From W2P13-069 sp963590525 (GTDB taxonomy: Bacteria; Actinomycetota; Coriobacteriia; Coriobacteriales; QAMH01), in the NCBI GenBank assembly GCA_963590525.1, contig CAVAPV010000055.1:1-13217 (forward strand): a stretch of 13,217 nucleotides of DNA. The letters run 5' to 3'. The notes beneath the pieces are model-generated. The model was not told the DNA's origin, ran no database searches, and saw only the letters and a program-made list of their open reading frames with translations. The translations under genes were made by a program, and so were the position numbers. This document shows, one piece after another, positions 6,200 to 13,092 of the stretch (positions are counted from its first letter, which is position 1; each line of letters begins with the position of its first letter).

Positions 6200-8479
6200 A
6201 TGCTAGCTGCATCTGTCATAGTCGACGTGTCGGCCCGGGCGTTAGACCGGGCCTTCGATTACCTTGTCCCCGCAGAGCTTTCTGGCGTGGAGGTGGGCTG
6301 TGCTGTTAGCGTCGAGTTTTCCAATCGCCCCGTGGTGGGTTATGTGGTTGCCATCAAAGAGCTGAGCGCGCAAGAGCTTGCTGGCAGAAACTACAAGTAC
6401 CTAGCGGGAATTTTATCGACGCCTTATTTTGACAGGACTTTTGCGGATCTTGCCTTGTGGATGGCTTCGGAGTATGCCGCACCTTTAAGCGATTGCATCA
6501 GATTGCTCACGCCGCCCGGCGGTGCTCCAAAGATCAAACGCATCGATGGCAAGTGGACTTTGGTGCATCCGGGTGCTGGCCCCGTGGACGATCGCTGGGT
6601 TTTTCTCACCAAGGCTGCCGACAACTATGTGGTTCCAAAAAACGCTGTCAAGCAAAAGAGAATCATCGAGGCGCTGTCGTATGGCGGAATGCGTATGGCG
6701 GAGCTGTCGCTAGAGGTTGGTGCTGCAAACCAGTCGTGTAAAGCGCTCGAGCGCAAAGGCGTTGTCGTTATCGAGGAACGCAGACGTTTGCGCAGCGCGA
6801 TGTCGGGCGCGGCCAGGCAAGAAGCTGTTATGCGCGAGCTTACGGGCGGCCAGGCTCGTGCGCTTGAAGTCATAACCAGCAAGATGCAAGCGGCGTTGCC
6901 TTCCAAAGAAAACGTTGTCGTGGTTGACGGCATCACAGGCTCAGGAAAAACCGAGGTCTATCTGCGCGCTATCCAGGCCTGCCTCAAAATGGGGAAAACC
7001 GCATGCGTTCTCGTCCCTGAGATCTCCTTGACTCCGCAAACCGTCGGACGCTTCAGGGCGCGTTTTGGCGAGGATGTTGCGATCTTGCATTCGAGATTGT
7101 CTGTGGGGGAGCGTTTTGACCAGTGGGACATCGTCAGGCAAGGTGTTGCCCGTGTGGTCGTTGGCACACGCAGCGCGCTTTTTGCCCCTTTACGCAACTT
7201 AGGTATCATCATCATCGATGAGGAGCACGAATCTAGCTATAAACAGGACAGCTCACCTCGCTACGATGCGCGTCGATGCGCCTTGGAACTCGCAAGACTC
7301 AGCGGTGCGGTTTTGGTGCTGGGGTCGGCAACGCCAAGCTTGGTCACGCTTTCTTGCTGCGAGCACGGACTGAACGGTAGAGAATGGCAACGCGTAGAGC
7401 TGACGGAGCGGCCTGGCGGGCAAAAGCTTCCGGATGTGCACGTTGTCGATATGGCTCGCGAGTTTGGTCAAGGGCATCGCTCGATGTTTTCCAAGAAACT
7501 TCAAGAGGCCTTGCTCGAAACGTATGAGCAAGGTAACAAGTCGGTTCTGCTTTTGAACAAAAGGGGCTTTGCATCCTTTGTGCTGTGCAGGGAATGCGGG
7601 TTTGTGCCTCAATGCCCAAACTGCTCGGTAAGCCTCACCTATCACGAGAAGGGCAATATCCTCACCTGCCATCACTGTGGTTTTACCCAAGCGGCTTATG
7701 TTGCCTGTCCGTCTTGTGCAAGCCCGTATCTGCGCAAGTTTGGAGCTGGCACGCAGCGAGTCGAAGACGAGCTCAAGGCGCTTCTTCCTCTAAAGGCGTC
7801 TGTTATCAGGATGGATGCAGATACCACTTCTAAAAAAGGCGCTCATGAGGCTTTGCTCGACGAGTTCTCAAAAACGCCGTGCGCTGTGCTTCTCGGAACG
7901 CAGATGATTGCAAAGGGCTTGGATTTTCCGGATGTCACATTGGTGGGTGTGATCAACGCGGACACAACCCTCAAGCTGCCCGATTTTAAGGCATCGGAGT
8001 CTACCTATCAGCTTTTGGAGCAGGTGAGTGGGCGTGCAGGACGTGCCGATAAACCTGGTCATGTGATTGTTCAGACATATTGCCCTGATCATCCTGCGAT
8101 ACGGGCTGCAGCTATGCACAGACGCGAGCTTTTTCTTGATGAAGAACTGCCTGCCAGAAGGGAGCTCTTTTATCCCCCGTATGCGCGATTGGCCAATGTA
8201 CTTATCTGGGGCAAGTCCGAAGAAGATGTAAAGAGCACCGCTGTTGCCTTGTCGCTGTGCATAAGCTCTTTGATCGTCTCGAACAATCTCGATTGGCAGA
8301 TGCTAGGACCGGCGCCGTGTATGCTCTCTAAGATCAAAGGGGATTATCGTTGGCATATTCTTTTGAAAGGACAACCTGACGCTTCGTTTGGTCGTTTGGT
8401 AGGTGGCGCTTTGGCAAAAACCAAGAAACGTCCTGGGGTCAAAACGACTATTGACGTCGATCCAAGCAGTTTGCTTTAG
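6200..8479 (+). CDS. priA: Primosomal replication-restart helicase PriA
   Basis: PriA recognises stalled forks and D-loops and reloads the replisome. The 759 residues show the whole architecture. The N-terminal DNA-binding domain spans about 1-105, with a winged-helix-like region next. The superfamily 2 helicase core has Walker A GITGSGKT (244-251) and DEEH (340-343). GSATPS (375-380) follows. Eight cysteines, at about 463, 466, 472, 475, 490, 493, 503 and 506, form the two zinc sites inserted between the helicase lobes. GTQMIAKGLDFP and QVSGRAGRADKPG are late helicase motifs. Because the ATPase motifs are intact, this should be an active helicase, unlike the degenerate PriA-like proteins of mycobacteria. 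The ATG at 6200 has only a weak AAGG site (6187-6190). It probably shares a transcript with metK. No def or fmt gene follows, although these often accompany priA. Confidence 0.96.
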   Translation: MLAASVIVDVSARALDRAFDYLVPAELSGVEVGCAVSVEFSNRPVVGYVVAIKELSAQELAGRNYKYLAGILSTPYFDRTFADLALWMASEYAAPLSDCIRLLTPPGGAPKIKRIDGKWTLVHPGAGPVDDRWVFLTKAADNYVVPKNAVKQKRIIEALSYGGMRMAELSLEVGAANQSCKALERKGVVVIEERRRLRSAMSGAARQEAVMRELTGGQARALEVITSKMQAALPSKENVVVVDGITGSGKTEVYLRAIQACLKMGKTACVLVPEISLTPQTVGRFRARFGEDVAILHSRLSVGERFDQWDIVRQGVARVVVGTRSALFAPLRNLGIIIIDEEHESSYKQDSSPRYDARRCALELARLSGAVLVLGSATPSLVTLSCCEHGLNGREWQRVELTERPGGQKLPDVHVVDMAREFGQGHRSMFSKKLQEALLETYEQGNKSVLLLNKRGFASFVLCRECGFVPQCPNCSVSLTYHEKGNILTCHHCGFTQAAYVACPSCASPYLRKFGAGTQRVEDELKALLPLKASVIRMDADTTSKKGAHEALLDEFSKTPCAVLLGTQMIAKGLDFPDVTLVGVINADTTLKLPDFKASESTYQLLEQVSGRAGRADKPGHVIVQTYCPDHPAIRAAAMHRRELFLDEELPARRELFYPPYARLANVLIWGKSEEDVKSTAVALSLCISSLIVSNNLDWQMLGPAPCMLSKIKGDYRWHILLKGQPDASFGRLVGGALAKTKKRPGVKTTIDVDPSSLL

Positions 8480-8500
8480 AACTCTTGTCCCGAGTTTTTA
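8480..8500 (+). terminator. Weak intrinsic terminator after priA
   Basis: AACTC (8480-8484) pairs with GAGTT (8492-8496), extendable with a G-U and an A-U pair, around a seven-base loop. It is followed by TTTATTT. The stem is short and AU-rich, so termination would be partial. Its loop contains the proposed rplS -35. Confidence 0.4.
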
Positions 8501-8513
8501 TTTGTAGTAAAAT
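8485..8513 (+). promoter_or_regulatory. Promoter of rplS
   Basis: TTGTCC (8485-8490, four of six matches to TTGACA) and TAAAAT (8508-8513, five of six matches to TATAAT) are separated by exactly 17 bases. Transcription would start near 8520, leaving a leader of about 69 bases. This is the best -35/-10 pair in the window, fitting a highly expressed ribosomal protein gene. Confidence 0.7.
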
Positions 8514-8525
8514 TCCGCCTCGCGT

Positions 8526-8561
8526 CGTTTCCTCCATGGGCAAAGGGCCGCATGTGAAACG
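8526..8561 (+). promoter_or_regulatory. Structured 5' leader hairpin of rplS
   Basis: The outer stem CGTTTC (8526-8531) pairs with GAAACG (8556-8561). After an internal loop of three against one base, CATG (8535-8538) pairs with CATG (8551-8554). A bulged G follows, then GGC (8539-8541) pairs with GCC (8547-8549) around the loop AAAGG. That makes 13 Watson-Crick pairs with no wobble. No U-run follows, so it is not a terminator. It begins about six bases into the predicted message and ends 15 bases before the ribosome binding site. L19 leader structures that control rplS are known in Bacillota; whether this one is analogous is untested. Confidence 0.5.
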
Positions 8562-8588
8562 TATGGCATGAGTAGAAAAGGAATGATA

Positions 8589-8933
8589 ATGGACATCATT
8601 CGCGCAATCGAGCTTCAGCAGATCCGCCAAGACATCCCCGAGTTCTTTGTTGGCTCGCATGTCAAGGTCCACTACAGGATCAAAGAGGGCAATCGCGAGC
8701 GTATCCAGGTCTTCGAGGGCGATGTCATCCGTCGCCACGGTGCTTCCAACCGCGAGACCTTTACCGTTCGCAAGATTTCCTTTGGCATCGGCGTTGAGCG
8801 TACCTTCCCGGTTCACTCTCCCAAGATCGAGAAGATCGAGGTTGTTCGCCATGGCCGCGTTCGCCGCGCAAAGCTGTACTATCTCCGCGACAAGGTTGGC
8901 AAGGCTGCCCGTCTGCGCGAGAAGGGCTTCTAG
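8589..8933 (+). CDS. rplS: Large ribosomal subunit protein bL19
   Basis: L19 sits at the interface of the 50S and 30S subunits and helps form an intersubunit bridge. From the ATG at 8589 the protein has 114 residues, matching the usual 115. Recognisable blocks are IPEFFVGSHVKVHYRIKEGN, RIQVFEGDVIRRHG, the arginine-rich SFGIGVERTFPVHSPKIEKI, and the C-terminal RRAKLYYLRDKVGKAARLRE. The start at 8589 is chosen because AAAGGA (8577-8582) lies six bases upstream; in-frame ATGs at 8568 and 8583 have poorer spacing. The gene has its own promoter and a hairpin leader. rnhB follows eight bases after its stop, a common pairing, but the signal peptidase gene often found between them is absent. Confidence 0.97.
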   Translation: MDIIRAIELQQIRQDIPEFFVGSHVKVHYRIKEGNRERIQVFEGDVIRRHGASNRETFTVRKISFGIGVERTFPVHSPKIEKIEVVRHGRVRRAKLYYLRDKVGKAARLREKGF

Positions 8934-8941
8934 GCTTTTTC

Positions 8942-9577
8942 GTGGTAACGAAGATCGAAAGAGTAGAGCTCCGGCGTCTCAAGACGCTGGAGCTTTACTC
9001 ATATATGGAAGAGCTTTCCTGCGGGGGAGTGGCCGTTGGGCTTGATGAGGTCGGAAGAGGGCCTTTGGCAGGCCCTCTGACTTGTGCTGCGGTCGTGTTG
9101 CCAGCCAATCCTATGATTATCGGGTTGGATGACTCCAAGAAGATAAGCGCAAAGAGGCGCAAGGAGCTTGCCTCGCAGATTTTAGATGTTGCCTTGGGTG
9201 TTGGGATCGCGCATGTCCAGCCTCAAGAGATCGATGCCTGCGGCATGACAGCGTCTCTTAAGGTTTGCATGTCGCGAGCGCTTGCTGCCTGCGGTGTCGA
9301 GCCAGATCACGTGCTGCTTGACGGCAATCCCCTGCATTTTCATCCTAATGAGACAAACATCGTCAAAGGGGATGCCAAGGTGGCCTGCATATCTGCGGCA
9401 AGTATCGTTGCCAAGGTGACGCGCGACAAGATCATGGAGGGCTTTGCGCAGGAGTATCCCCTCTACGGGTTCGAAAGCAATAAGGGGTATGGCTCTGCTG
9501 CACACATAGCCGCGATAAAGGAATATGGTCCCTGTCCAATTCATCGTATGAGCTTTTTGGGAAAGATCCTCGCATAG
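8942..9577 (+). CDS. rnhB: Ribonuclease HII
   Basis: RNase HII nicks RNA-DNA hybrids and single ribonucleotides embedded in DNA, starting ribonucleotide excision repair. The 211 residues contain the four-acid metal site: Asp35 and Glu36 in GLDEVGRGPLAGP, Asp127 in VLLDGN, and Asp162 in AKVTRDKIM. LDDSKKISAKRR (62-73) and SNKGYGSAAHIAAI are further family motifs. The start is uncertain. GTG at 8942 has only a weak AGG nearby, but residues such as RRLKTLE resemble the N-terminal segment before DEVGRG in other RNase HII proteins, supporting a start upstream of the alternative ATG at 9005. A long hairpin (8961-9000) covers codons 7-20. The gene lies eight bases after rplS and is probably cotranscribed with it. 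Confidence 0.93.
   Translation: MVTKIERVELRRLKTLELYSYMEELSCGGVAVGLDEVGRGPLAGPLTCAAVVLPANPMIIGLDDSKKISAKRRKELASQILDVALGVGIAHVQPQEIDACGMTASLKVCMSRALAACGVEPDHVLLDGNPLHFHPNETNIVKGDAKVACISAASIVAKVTRDKIMEGFAQEYPLYGFESNKGYGSAAHIAAIKEYGPCPIHRMSFLGKILA
8961..9000 (+). repeat. Perfect 18-bp RNA hairpin at the start of rnhB
   Basis: The arm at 8961-8978 (GAGTAGAGCTCCGGCGTC) pairs along its whole length with 8983-9000 (GACGCTGGAGCTTTACTC) around the four-base loop TCAA. There are 16 Watson-Crick and two G-U pairs, with no mismatch or bulge. No U-run follows, so it is not a standard terminator. It starts 19 bases after the GTG start and 28 bases after the rplS stop, a position suited to RNase III processing, 3' protection of rplS, or control of rnhB translation. 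Confidence 0.8.
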
Positions 9578-9591
9578 GCAGCGGGCGCTTA

Positions 9592-9714
9592 ACGGACAGT
9601 AGCTTTGAAAGTTGTCCCGTCTGCATATTGAGGATGATTTATCTCCTCAGAGCTTGCATGTGTTGTAAACTCTTTCCTTACGTATCGATGCTTTACTGTC
9701 GGATAGCACTATCC
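9592..9714 (+). repeat. Three inverted repeats in the 178-base gap before secD
   Basis: GGACA (9594-9598) pairs with TGTCC (9613-9617), with AC/GT extending it past a bulge. TGAGGA (9629-9634) pairs with TCCTCA (9644-9649), with inner GA/TC around a TTTA loop. GGATAG (9701-9706) and CTATCC (9709-9714) form a 14-base palindrome with a two-base centre. None is followed by a U-run. I could not identify a convincing secD promoter here. The first two may mark the 3' end of the rnhB message; the third looks more like a protein-binding site. Confidence 0.4.
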
Positions 9715-9755
9715 TTCCAAAAGCATAATGCCAGTCAATTTTCAGGAGTTAGTGA

Positions 9756-11540
9756 ATGGCTGAAAAGAAAAATGCCTCGTCAGAACTGACAGAGGCGCAG
9801 AAAGCTAAGGCCAAGGCCCAGCTGCAAAAGCAGAAGGCCAAGGCCGCAAAGAAGCGCGAGCATGATCAGGCAAAGGCTGCCAAGGACGCGCTTCGCTACG
9901 AGAAGGCGGCAGCTGCCGAGCGCAAGCGCGCTGCCGAGGCCAGGGCTTTGCAACAGGCTCGTGAAAACGATCCCGAGTACAAGGCCAAAAAAGCCGCAGA
10001 GCTCGAAAAGCAAAAGGAAAAAGGCCGCAAGGAGATGGAAAAGGCTCGCAAGCGCAGTGCCAAGAAGGCCGCTGCTGCCGAGAAAACCCGTCAACGCGGC
10101 GAAGAGAAGGCTAAGAAGAGCGGGCTTGCCAAGGCTGCGGATGCTTCTGGATCTGCACGTAAGCAGAGTGCTCCATCTAAGCCCAAGGTCAAGCGCAAGA
10201 AGGGTAATATCATCGCGCTTGCAGCTATCTGCGTTATCGCGATTGCCTCGGCCATCATGCTCTACCCGCCTCAAGACAAGATCACGCAGGGTCTCGATAT
10301 CCAAGGCGGTGTGAGCGTTAACCTGAGCGCGACGACGCTTGACGGTTCTCAGGTCACGCAAGACCAGATGGATGAGGCGCAGGCCGTCATCACCTCGCGC
10401 GTCAATTCCTCTGGCGCAAGTGCTGCAACCGTGCAGCAGCAGGGCTCTAATTCCTTCCTCGTGCAGGTCCCCGGTGCCGAGGACTCGCAGTCGATCATCG
10501 ACACGCTGTCTACCACCGGCGTGCTTGAGTTCGTGCGTGTCGATGCCATCGAAGACGACGATGTGGTCAACCTCATCAAGCAGGGCATCGAGGGCATGAA
10601 CCTCAAAGACGACAACATCAGCTACACGGCCTTCATGAACGGCGATAACGTGAGTAACGTCACGGTTGATCGTCCCCAGGGCAGCGCCGATTACGCTGTC
10701 AACCTGACGCTGGACTCCGAGGGTACCTCCGAGTTTGCCGATGTTACCTCCGAGCTTGTGAGCACCAATGGCCAGATCGCTATCTTGCTTGATGGCAAGG
10801 TTGAGTGCGCACCCGCCGTGCAAAGCGCTATCACCGGTGGTCAGGTTCAGATCACGGGCAACTACACCTCGCAAGAGGCAAACGACCTCAAGGCGATCAT
10901 CAACTCCGGCTCGCTTCCTGTGAGCCTCAACATCGACCAATCCTCCACCGTTGGCCCCACGCTTGGTCAGGACGCCTTGTGGGTTGGCATCATCTCCGCC
11001 GGTATCGGTTTGGCACTCGTTATGGTTTGGATGATCCTCTTCTATGGCGGCCTGGGTTTTGTTACCGGTCTGTCCATATGCGTTATGGCGATCTTGTACA
11101 TGGGTCTTTTGGCGCTGCTGTCCTCTTTTGGCATGTTCTCGCTCACATTGCCTGGCATCGCAGGCGTTATCGTCAACATCGGCCTGTCTGCCGACTCGTC
11201 GATTCTTATCATGGAATGCTTCCATGAGCAGATACGTAACGGCAGATCGGTTAAGGCCGCTGCATATGGCGGCGCAAAAGAAGGCATCTTTACTTCGCTT
11301 GACGCCGATATCGTCACCTTGGTATCTGCGCTTGCGCTTTACATCGTTGCCATCGGTGATGTCAGGGGCTTTGGTTTGACCTTGGCTTTGGGCATCGTCT
11401 GCGACCTTATCGTCATGATGCTTTTCAGCGGCCCCATCGTGCGAATCCTCGGAGAGAAGCAGATTGCCAAGCATCCCGGCTTCTGGGGAGTTCGTGATGA
11501 GATCAACGAAGGCCAGTTCATCGCAAAGGAGGTGAGGTAG
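9756..11540 (+). CDS. secD: Protein translocase subunit SecD
   Basis: SecD, with SecF, uses the proton gradient to pull secreted proteins outward after SecA-driven passage through SecYEG. The 594 residues start with an unusual cytoplasmic arm of about 150 residues containing 36 Lys, 13 Arg and 38 Ala, predicted as a long charged helix. TM1 is about 151-170. The extracytoplasmic P1 domain follows, opening with GLDIQGGVSVNL (179-190), the family's G-x-D-x-x-G-G motif, and five more membrane segments end the protein. TLPGIAGVIVNIGLSADSSILI carries the conserved proton-relay Asp480 (equivalent to E. coli Asp519); Ala-Asp-Ser replaces the proteobacterial Val-Asp-Ala, as in other actinobacteria. 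AGGAG (9744-9748) precedes the ATG. No yajC gene lies upstream. secF begins two bases after the stop. Confidence 0.96.
   Translation: MAEKKNASSELTEAQKAKAKAQLQKQKAKAAKKREHDQAKAAKDALRYEKAAAAERKRAAEARALQQARENDPEYKAKKAAELEKQKEKGRKEMEKARKRSAKKAAAAEKTRQRGEEKAKKSGLAKAADASGSARKQSAPSKPKVKRKKGNIIALAAICVIAIASAIMLYPPQDKITQGLDIQGGVSVNLSATTLDGSQVTQDQMDEAQAVITSRVNSSGASAATVQQQGSNSFLVQVPGAEDSQSIIDTLSTTGVLEFVRVDAIEDDDVVNLIKQGIEGMNLKDDNISYTAFMNGDNVSNVTVDRPQGSADYAVNLTLDSEGTSEFADVTSELVSTNGQIAILLDGKVECAPAVQSAITGGQVQITGNYTSQEANDLKAIINSGSLPVSLNIDQSSTVGPTLGQDALWVGIISAGIGLALVMVWMILFYGGLGFVTGLSICVMAILYMGLLALLSSFGMFSLTLPGIAGVIVNIGLSADSSILIMECFHEQIRNGRSVKAAAYGGAKEGIFTSLDADIVTLVSALALYIVAIGDVRGFGLTLALGIVCDLIVMMLFSGPIVRILGEKQIAKHPGFWGVRDEINEGQFIAKEVR
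11526..11535 (+). promoter_or_regulatory. Near-ideal ribosome binding site of secF
   Basis: AAGGAGGTGA is complementary to the 16S anti-Shine-Dalgarno tail over ten bases. It is read as the last SecD codons (Lys-Glu-Val) and lies seven bases before the secF ATG. It should give efficient secF initiation and keep SecF made alongside SecD. Confidence 0.8.
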
Positions 11541-11542
11541 TC

Positions 11543-12976
11543 ATGGCAAACCTGCGTCCTCATCGTCATTTCAATTTTGTAGGCCTGTGGAAGTACGGTT
11601 TTGTACTGTCTAGCCTCCTCATTATCTTGTCTATTGCAGGCTTGGTTGCAAGTTTTGTGACTACCGGCTGCCCCTTGACGCTTGGTACCGAGTTTTCTGG
11701 CGGTACCTCTATCCAGATCACAGAGGCCGGCGATCTGACGCAAGATCAGATCACGGAGTCTTTTGAGAAAGCTGCATCTGATGCAGGGATCGATTCTCAG
11801 ATATCGTCTATCCAGACCTCTTCGAGTGCTTCAAGCGGCAACGGTTTCATCATCAAGACGACCGATACCAACTCGTCTGACTCGCTTACCATCATGGAGG
11901 CGGTCGAAAGCGACTTGAGCTTGGACTCGCAAAACGTGCAGATCGAGACCATCGGCGCAAGCTGGGGTGCCTCGGTTATCTGGCGCTCGTTTTTGGCGTT
12001 CATCATCTCTTGCGTTGCCATCTTGATTGTTATCGCCGCACGTTACCGCGAGCCGCGTATGGGCGTTGCTGCTTTGTGCTCGCTGTTCCACGACATGATC
12101 ATCATCATCGGCATTTACGCGTGGGCGGGCATGTTCTTCCATATGGAGGTCACCTCCGATGTCATCGCTGCGCTGTTGGCCATCATCGGCTACTCGCTCT
12201 ATGACACGATCGTCAGCTTCCACCGCATCAACCAAAACGCCTCTCCGCAGATGCATATGTCTCTCAAGACCTGCGCAAACATGTCGGTCAATCAGATCTT
12301 CATGCGCTCTATGAACACGTCTATCACGTCTGTTATCCCGGTTGTGTTCATGCTCGTCTTGGGTACAGACACCTTGCGCGACTTTGCCTTTGCAATGTTT
12401 TGCGGCATGGTGATCGGCGTGTATTCCACCTTTGCGATCTCTACTCCCGTCTACACGATGTGGAAGATCCGCGACCCGCAGTACAAGCGCCTCGAGGAGA
12501 AGTATCCCTACGAGGTTGTCCAGTCTCCCTTTACTAAGGAGATGATGATCGAGGCGCGTAAGGCGTCAAAGGCTGCTCAAAAGGAGGCGGCGAAGGCTGC
12601 CAAGGCACAAAAGTCCGAAAAGAAAGCTCAAGGAGCAGAGTCATCCAAGGATGCGCAGTCTGCCGCAGCCACAACTGCCGTTGCTAGCGCTGTTTCTGCC
12701 AACGTGGCTGCTCCTAAGGCCGACGAGTCGTCTGAGGCACCTGAGCCCGCTTCGGCTGTCGAGCACGCAGACGATGTTGCGACCTCGGTAACCATTACGA
12801 CAGACGGCGAGGTTGCCTCGCAAGATGACCAAGAGGAAGTCGAGATCGAGCTTACACCTGAGCAGCTTGCAAAGATCGGCATCACCGATCTTGAAGACGG
12901 GCAAGAGATCGAGCTTACGCCCGAGCAGATCGAGGCTTTGGGCATTGATATCCAGATTGAAGATGACAAAGAGTAA
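11543..12976 (+). CDS. secF: Protein translocase subunit SecF
   Basis: SecF is the partner of SecD in the proton-driven Sec accessory complex. The conserved core covers about residues 1-310. TM1 is about 19-40, followed by LGTEFSGGTSIQI (about 47-59), the family G-x-x-F-x-G-G-T motif, in the extracytoplasmic domain. Five more TM segments follow. IIGYSLYDTIVSFHRI (about 214-229) carries Asp221, the likely relay residue; the usual Asn before it is Tyr and the usual Asp in FDR is His. Arg255 in MRSMNTS is the likely conserved arginine. The last 150 or so residues are an unusual cytoplasmic tail: basic and Ala/Lys-rich at about 337-361, then Ala/Ser-rich, then acidic with 28 Asp/Glu in the final 87 residues. 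It ends in two copies of an EIELTPEQ repeat. Confidence 0.95.
   Translation: MANLRPHRHFNFVGLWKYGFVLSSLLIILSIAGLVASFVTTGCPLTLGTEFSGGTSIQITEAGDLTQDQITESFEKAASDAGIDSQISSIQTSSSASSGNGFIIKTTDTNSSDSLTIMEAVESDLSLDSQNVQIETIGASWGASVIWRSFLAFIISCVAILIVIAARYREPRMGVAALCSLFHDMIIIIGIYAWAGMFFHMEVTSDVIAALLAIIGYSLYDTIVSFHRINQNASPQMHMSLKTCANMSVNQIFMRSMNTSITSVIPVVFMLVLGTDTLRDFAFAMFCGMVIGVYSTFAISTPVYTMWKIRDPQYKRLEEKYPYEVVQSPFTKEMMIEARKASKAAQKEAAKAAKAQKSEKKAQGAESSKDAQSAAATTAVASAVSANVAAPKADESSEAPEPASAVEHADDVATSVTITTDGEVASQDDQEEVEIELTPEQLAKIGITDLEDGQEIELTPEQIEALGIDIQIEDDKE
12842..12928 (+). repeat. Tandem repeat encoding EIELTPEQ in the SecF tail
   Basis: Two 24-base copies (12842-12865 and 12905-12928) differ at only two third-codon positions and lie 63 bases apart. 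They encode EIELTPEQ-LAKIGI (434-447) and EIELTPEQ-IEALGI (455-468), a 21-residue period. This looks like a recent internal duplication, or a duplication kept for a short acidic helical binding motif. Confidence 0.75.
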
Positions 12977-13018
12977 TCTCTAGTCCATATCTCCGCTTTT
13001 GACGCAGCAAAGATTTGG

Positions 13019-13061
13019 CAGGGTGCGGGTTTAAAAGCCCGCACCCTGTTTTCTTGTTTTT
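13019..13061 (+). terminator. Strong intrinsic terminator after secF
   Basis: The perfect 11-bp GC-rich stem CAGGGTGCGGG (13019-13029) with CCCGCACCCTG (13038-13048) has an eight-base loop. It is followed by TTTTCTTGTTTTT (13049-13061). It lies 42 bases after the secF stop and separates secDF from recJ. Confidence 0.95.
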
Positions 13062-13076
13062 CGTGTCATATCTTTG

Positions 13077-13085
13077 TGCGACAAT
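13077..13085 (+). promoter_or_regulatory. Extended -10 promoter of recJ, probable leaderless transcript
   Basis: TGC-GACAAT is an extended -10 ending exactly seven bases before the recJ ATG at 13093, the same spacing as at lgt. Transcription would begin at about 13092/13093. The bases between the secF terminator and the ATG contain no Shine-Dalgarno sequence. Confidence 0.45.
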
Positions 13086-13092
13086 CGATTGC

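Noticed and set aside
9658..9789. Short + strand frame (43 codons plus stop) upstream of and overlapping secD, considered as an arrest peptide controlling secDF
   Set aside because: It has no ribosome binding site, no signal peptide or membrane segment, and no Arg-Ala-Pro-type arrest motif, and it runs out of frame into secD.
9780..11474. Long minus-strand open frame of 564 codons opposite secD
   Set aside because: It is an antisense shadow of secD, whose Lys/Ala/Glu-rich codons leave few stops on the other strand. Its translation shows low-complexity Leu/Arg/Asp-rich sequence with no recognisable domain.
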